NCBI GenBank assembly: GCA_016703785.1
Contig: JADJBM010000033.1
Span: 1-20,773, forward strand
Reading direction: 5' to 3'
Length of the DNA: 20,773 bases
Source: Betaproteobacteria bacterium
GTDB taxonomy: Bacteria; Pseudomonadota; Gammaproteobacteria; Burkholderiales; Rhodocyclaceae
Part shown: in pieces, positions 17,513 through 20,773 of the stretch
Position numbering within the stretch: the first letter of the stretch is position 1
Layout: every line of letters begins with the position of its first letter
Translations under genes and position numbers: made by a program
Notes under the pieces: model-generated
What the model saw: only the letters and a program-made list of their open reading frames with translations
Told to the model about the DNA's origin: nothing
The model's database searches: none

Positions 17513-19296
17513 TCAACCGCCCAATGCGGTATTCACGACCTTGAGGAAGTCGTCCGCCGGCTGGTAGCCGACGACGCGCAGGCCCCGGCGCTCCTCGCCC
17601 CGGGGATCGAAGAAAATGATGCCGGGCGGGCCGAACAGGCTGAAACGCTTGAGCAGCGCCTTGTCCGCGTCGCTGTTGGCGGTGACATCCACCTGCAGCA
17701 GGGTCACCTCGCATCTTTGCCGCCACGCGCATCCGGAGAAGGTGTAATTTCTGCATCTCCTTGCACGAGACGCACCAGTCGGCGTAGAAATCCAGCATCA
17801 CCGGCCGTCCGGCAGGCTGGAGGCGCGCGTCCAGTTCCGGCAGCGGACCCCACGCGCTCGAAGGCGACGATGCCCGGCTGGGACGCTGCGCTGCGCGAGA
17901 AGCGAGCGGCCGCAACGGGCTCGCGGCTGCCGCCCACCGCGCCGACCACCAGCGAGGCGCCGACGAGCAGCAGCACCATGCCGATGCCCTTCCAGAAGCG
18001 CGCCCAGCCGTGCGCCGTGCGACGGCAGCGGGTCGATGGCGCGCAGGAACATCGCCGAGCCGATGGCCAGCGCGCCCCAGGCGCCGAGGTGCGCCCATGC
18101 CGGGCTGACGGGCGAACCAGCCAGATGGCGAGGCCGGGCAGCAGGACGCCGAAGAATTTCTTCACCGACTCCATCCACGGCCCGGTGTGCGGCAGGAGCG
18201 AGCGCGTCGACACGCCGACGATCACCAGCGGCACGCCCTTGCCCAGCGCCATGGCGAACAGCGCCGCGCCGCCGAGGACGGCGTCGCGCGTCTGCGCGAT
18301 GTAGAGCAGGGCGCCGGCCAGCGGCGCCGCCACGCAGGGGCCGACGATGAGCGCCGAGAGCGCGCCCATGGCGGCCACGCCGTGCAGCGAGCCGCCTCTG
18401 ACGGCCGGACTCCCGGTGAATTTGCTCTGCAGGAAGGCGGCAGTTGCAGTTCGTAGAGGCCGAACATCGATAGCGCCAGCACCACGAAAATCAGCGCGAA
18501 GGCGCCCAGCACCCACACGTTCTGCAGGGCGGCCGAGAGCATCGAGCCGGACAGGCTGGCGGCGACGCCGGCGGCGGCATAGGTGACGGCCAGCGGTCCA
18601 GCACGTAGGCCATGACGAGCAGAAGGCGCGGCTTTTCGCGATGTGGTGGCCGTGGCCGACGATGATGCCCGAGAGGATCGGGTACATCGGAAACACGCAG
18701 GGGTCAGCGCCAGCAGGATGCCGGCGCCGAAGAAGGTGGTGAGGATGAGCCAGAAGCCGGCGTTCTTCAGCAGCCCGGCGAGAGTTGCGACGATTCGTCC
18801 TTTGGTCGGCGGCGCTTCGGCCGGCGCGGCTTTGCGCGCGCTTGCGTGGTGCCGGGCGCGATGCTCATCGCCGCGAGCGGCACCTGCAGCGTCTGCGGGT
18901 TGGGCGGGTAGCAGACGCCGATGTCGGCGCAGCCCTGCGAGCTCGCCTTGAGGGTGACCGTGTCGAGTCCGGCCGGCGCGGTGAAGGGCAGGCGGATGAC
19001 GACCTGCTTGCGGTAAGTCTCGACGTCGCCGAAGAACTCGTCCTTCTTGACCTTGCCCGCAGGGAACTGCGGCGTGCCGGCTTTGACCTCAGCCGGCGCC
19101 AGCGCGAAGCGGAACTTGTCGCGGTACATGGCCAGCCCTTGGCGATGTAGCGGACTTCCAGCGTGCCGGCGTCGGCACGGCGCGGAGAGGCGGGAAGGCC
19201 CTGGTCCACCGAGAAGTCCTCCTCTGCGGCGGCGGAAAACGGCAGCAGGGCAGGCAGGAGCCAGCGCGAGCAGCAGGAACAAGCGGCGGAGGTCAT
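17513..19296 (-). CDS. dsbD: Thiol:disulfide interchange protein DsbD (many frameshifts)
   Basis: DsbD carries electrons from cytoplasmic thioredoxin to periplasmic DsbC and similar proteins. Parts seen in order are a leader (LLPFSAAAEEDF); the alpha domain with the cysteine pair in SSQGCADIGVCYPPNPQTLQ; the membrane domain with CVFPMYPILSGIIVGHGHH and ALIVGPCVAAPLAGALLYIA; and the thioredoxin domain with DFYADWCVSCKEMQK (CVSC) and FGPPGIIFFDPRGEE, ending VVNTALGG with TGA at 17513-17515. All six expected cysteines are present. At least eight shifts interrupt the frame, for example near 19140, 18700 (a GGGG that should be GGGGG), 18430, 18110, 17850 and 17705. Length after repair is about 595 residues, normal. 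It begins nine bases after cutA. Confidence 0.9.
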
Positions 19297-19305
19297 AGCG
19301 GTCTT

Positions 19306-19617
19306 TTATTGGGCGGCGGTCGAGGCCGCCAGCCACAGCAGATAGTCGGGCAAGCCCCTGTCGATACGGACAGCGACGATCTCCGGAAGTTCGTAGGGAT
19401 GATAGGCGCGGATCGCCTCTTCCAGCGCGGCGTAGCGCGGCGCGCTGGTCTTGACTCAGCAGCGGCACCTCCCGTTTCGACCCCGCCCTCCCAGCGGCAC
19501 CGAAAGGCAGGGCGCGGGGATGTTCACGCAGGCGGCACGCGCGCGCTCGACGAGCTTGTGGCGAGGACGCGTGCGCTCTGCGTCGGGCAGGTTGGTGATG
19601 ACGAGCAGGGTGTCCAT
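19306..19617 (-). CDS. cutA: Divalent-cation tolerance protein CutA (frameshifted)
   Basis: ATG at 19617 starts MDTLLVITNLPDAER, then KLVERARAACVNI, and after further shifts EEAIRAYHPYELPEIVAVRI and GLPDYLLWLAAS to TAA at 19306-19308. The total of 104 codons matches the small trimeric CutA1 family (about 105 residues), linked to copper and other metal tolerance. At least two or three one-base errors lie between 19450 and 19590. The cutA-dsbD order is common in proteobacteria. Confidence 0.88.
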
Positions 19618-19628
19618 CGGCGGCAATT

Positions 19629-20410
19629 CTACCCGCTATTTGAGGAGCCGCCCGCCGCGGGCCAGGCCAGGGCCAGCCAGAAGGCGGCGAAGGCATAGCC
19701 GGCCAGCACGGCGACATGCAGCAGCCTGTGCTGGGACTTCGCCGAAAACAGCGGCCGCGTCAGCTTCACCGCGTGCGACAGCGGCAGCAGCGACGACAAC
19801 GCCTGGAAGGCGGCGGGCAGCTGCTCGACCGGGAAGAACACGCCCGAGAGCAGCGTCATCGGCGTGACGAACAGCGTGAAGTAGGACGCGGAAGAAATCG
19901 AAGCCCGGCGCCAGCGCCGTCATGACGAGCCCGAGAGCGGCGAAGGCCAGGCCGGTGAGGAAGATCAGCGGCAGCGCCCAAGCGCCAACGGCGTGGAGCA
20001 CCAGGCCAACCAGCGGCCACGCCCAGGGATGGCGAGGCCCGACAGGAAGGCCTTGCTCGCCGCCCAGACAGCTCCCCCAGCAGCAGGTCGTCGAGCGACA
20101 CCGGCGCGTTGAGGATGGCGTCCCACGTGCGCTGAACCTGCATGCGCGAGAAGGCCGAGTAGAGCGCCTCGAAGGTGGCGGCGTTCATGGTCGAGAAGCA
20201 CACCGTGCCGGCGGCGAGGAAGGCGAGGTAGGAGACGCCGCCGACCTCCGGCAGCAGCGCGCCGAGGCCGTAGCCGAGGCCGAGCATGTGATCACCGGTC
20301 GGCGAGGTTGCCGAGGATGGAGGGAATTGGCAGCTTGCGCCAGACGAGGAAATTGCGCTGCCAGACGGGGATGAAGCGCAGGCTCAGGGCGGGCGGGCGA
20401 AGCGACTCAT
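19629..20410 (-). CDS. ABC-2 type transporter permease, NodJ-like (frameshifted)
   Basis: This is the membrane subunit of an exporter of the ABC-2 family. Fragments in order are LRFIPVWQRNFLVWRKLPIP and SILGNLAD, then MLGLGYGLGALLPEVGG, FLAAGTVCFSTMNAATFEAL, FSRMQVQRTWDAILNAPVSL and DDLLLGEL, then LPLIFLTGLAFAALGLVMTA and LAPGFDFF, then MTLLSGVFFPVEQLPAAFQA and PLSHAVKLTRPLF. The R-x-TWDAILNAPV loop and the FFPVEQLP motif are characteristic. Start is taken as ATG 20410 (MSRFARP). At least four shifts occur (near 20385, 20290, 20065 and 19890). Repaired length is about 260 residues, usual for the family. Its ATPase partner is not in the window; it would be expected just upstream, where an antitoxin-like gene is found instead. 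Confidence 0.87.
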
Positions 20411-20526
20411 TTCAGTGGTTCAGAAAACGCAATTGGCGTGCCGCTGGCGCACCGGCTCCACCGTATCCCCCAAGGGGACTTCCTTCGGGGCGTTGTGGGG
20501 ACTGACTTTCGCAGGGAGTTCCTTGC
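20411..20526. other. Intergenic region with GC-rich hairpin
   Basis: CCCCAAGG (20468-20475) pairs with CCTTCGGGG (20482-20490) apart from one bulged C, giving a strong hairpin without a T-run. It lies between the antitoxin-like gene and the permease, both on the minus strand. It could slow transcription between them or be a remnant of a dispersed repeat. Nothing else is recognisable. Confidence 0.4.
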
Positions 20527-20773
20527 TCAGCCGCGGCCGGCCTCGGCATGCAATTTCAGTCCAAGCGCCCCGATGACCTTGAGGATGGTATCGAAGCTCG
20601 GGCTGCGCTCGCCGGAGAGCGCCTTGTAAAGGCTTTCGCGGGACAATCCCGCATCCTTGGCGACCTGCGCCATGCCCTTGGCGCGGGCAATATCGCCCAG
20701 CGCCTTGGCAATGAAGGCGGCATCCCCATCCGCTTCTTCAAGGCAGGCTTCAAGATAGGCCGCCATTTCCTCG
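20527..20773 (-). CDS. Putative addiction-module antidote protein, XRE-like (N-terminus outside window)
   Basis: The frame is open through the right edge. The visible 82 codons include EEMAAYLEACLEEADGDAAF, IAKALGDIARAKGMAQVAKD and AGLSRESLYKALSGERSPSF, ending LGLKLHAEAGRG. This matches the antidote family paired with phage Gp49-like/RelE-type toxins (about 100 residues). The helix-turn-helix is GMAQVAKDAGLSRESLYKAL. In that family the toxin gene usually precedes the antidote and would lie beyond the window. The ATG at 20766 is internal by comparison with the family, so the true start is further right. Confidence 0.85.
   Translation of the reverse strand, partial: EEMAAYLEACLEEADGDAAFIAKALGDIARAKGMAQVAKDAGLSRESLYKALSGERSPSFDTILKVIGALGLKLHAEAGRG

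Overview
The window reads as a high-GC betaproteobacterial chromosome, most like Rhodocyclales. The order ribE-ribBA-ribH-nusB-thiL-pgpA-pncC-recA-recX and the block lptB-rpoN-hpf-ptsN-hprK are the basis for this. The assignment is inferred from gene order and protein resemblance, not from a search.

Left part (1-3442, plus strand): the 3' part of an RTX calcium-binding secreted protein, then a HigBA-type toxin-antitoxin locus whose toxin has lost its middle, then an HlyD-type membrane-fusion gene for type I secretion. hlyD starts on the last base of higA. No ABC exporter or outer-membrane partner is visible. Convergent with this (3471-7424, minus strand) is a three-gene unit: a small exported protein with a possible LpoB/FlgT-like fold, a CsgG-family exported protein, and a transmembrane Hanks-type Ser/Thr kinase with a large extracytoplasmic domain. 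This unit is the best candidate here for an undescribed envelope signalling or secretion system.

Middle part (7542-13428, minus strand): conserved housekeeping genes. From upstream to downstream they are pncC (cinA C-terminal type), recA, recX, lptB, rpoN, hpf, ptsN and hprK. Many neighbours overlap or nearly touch. ptsN lacks its N-terminal half, including the phosphorylatable histidine, and hprK is not followed by rapZ.

Right part (13421-20773, minus strand): an envelope and redox block (ABC-2 permease, cutA, dsbD) leads into the riboflavin and thiamine block (ribE, a RibBA/RibBX-type gene, ribH, nusB, a small membrane protein, thiL, pgpA). The right edge holds part of a second antitoxin-like XRE regulator.

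Reading frames are interrupted by many one-base shifts, often in short homopolymers. They are scarce from 8.7 to 13.4 kb and very dense from 13.9 to 20.4 kb. I treat most as sequence errors rather than real pseudogenes, and I give the repaired extents of genes. Three larger losses (the middle of higB, the N-terminus of ptsN, the ribE/ribBA junction) cannot be explained by single-base errors. No tRNA, rRNA, CRISPR array, transposase or integrase was seen.
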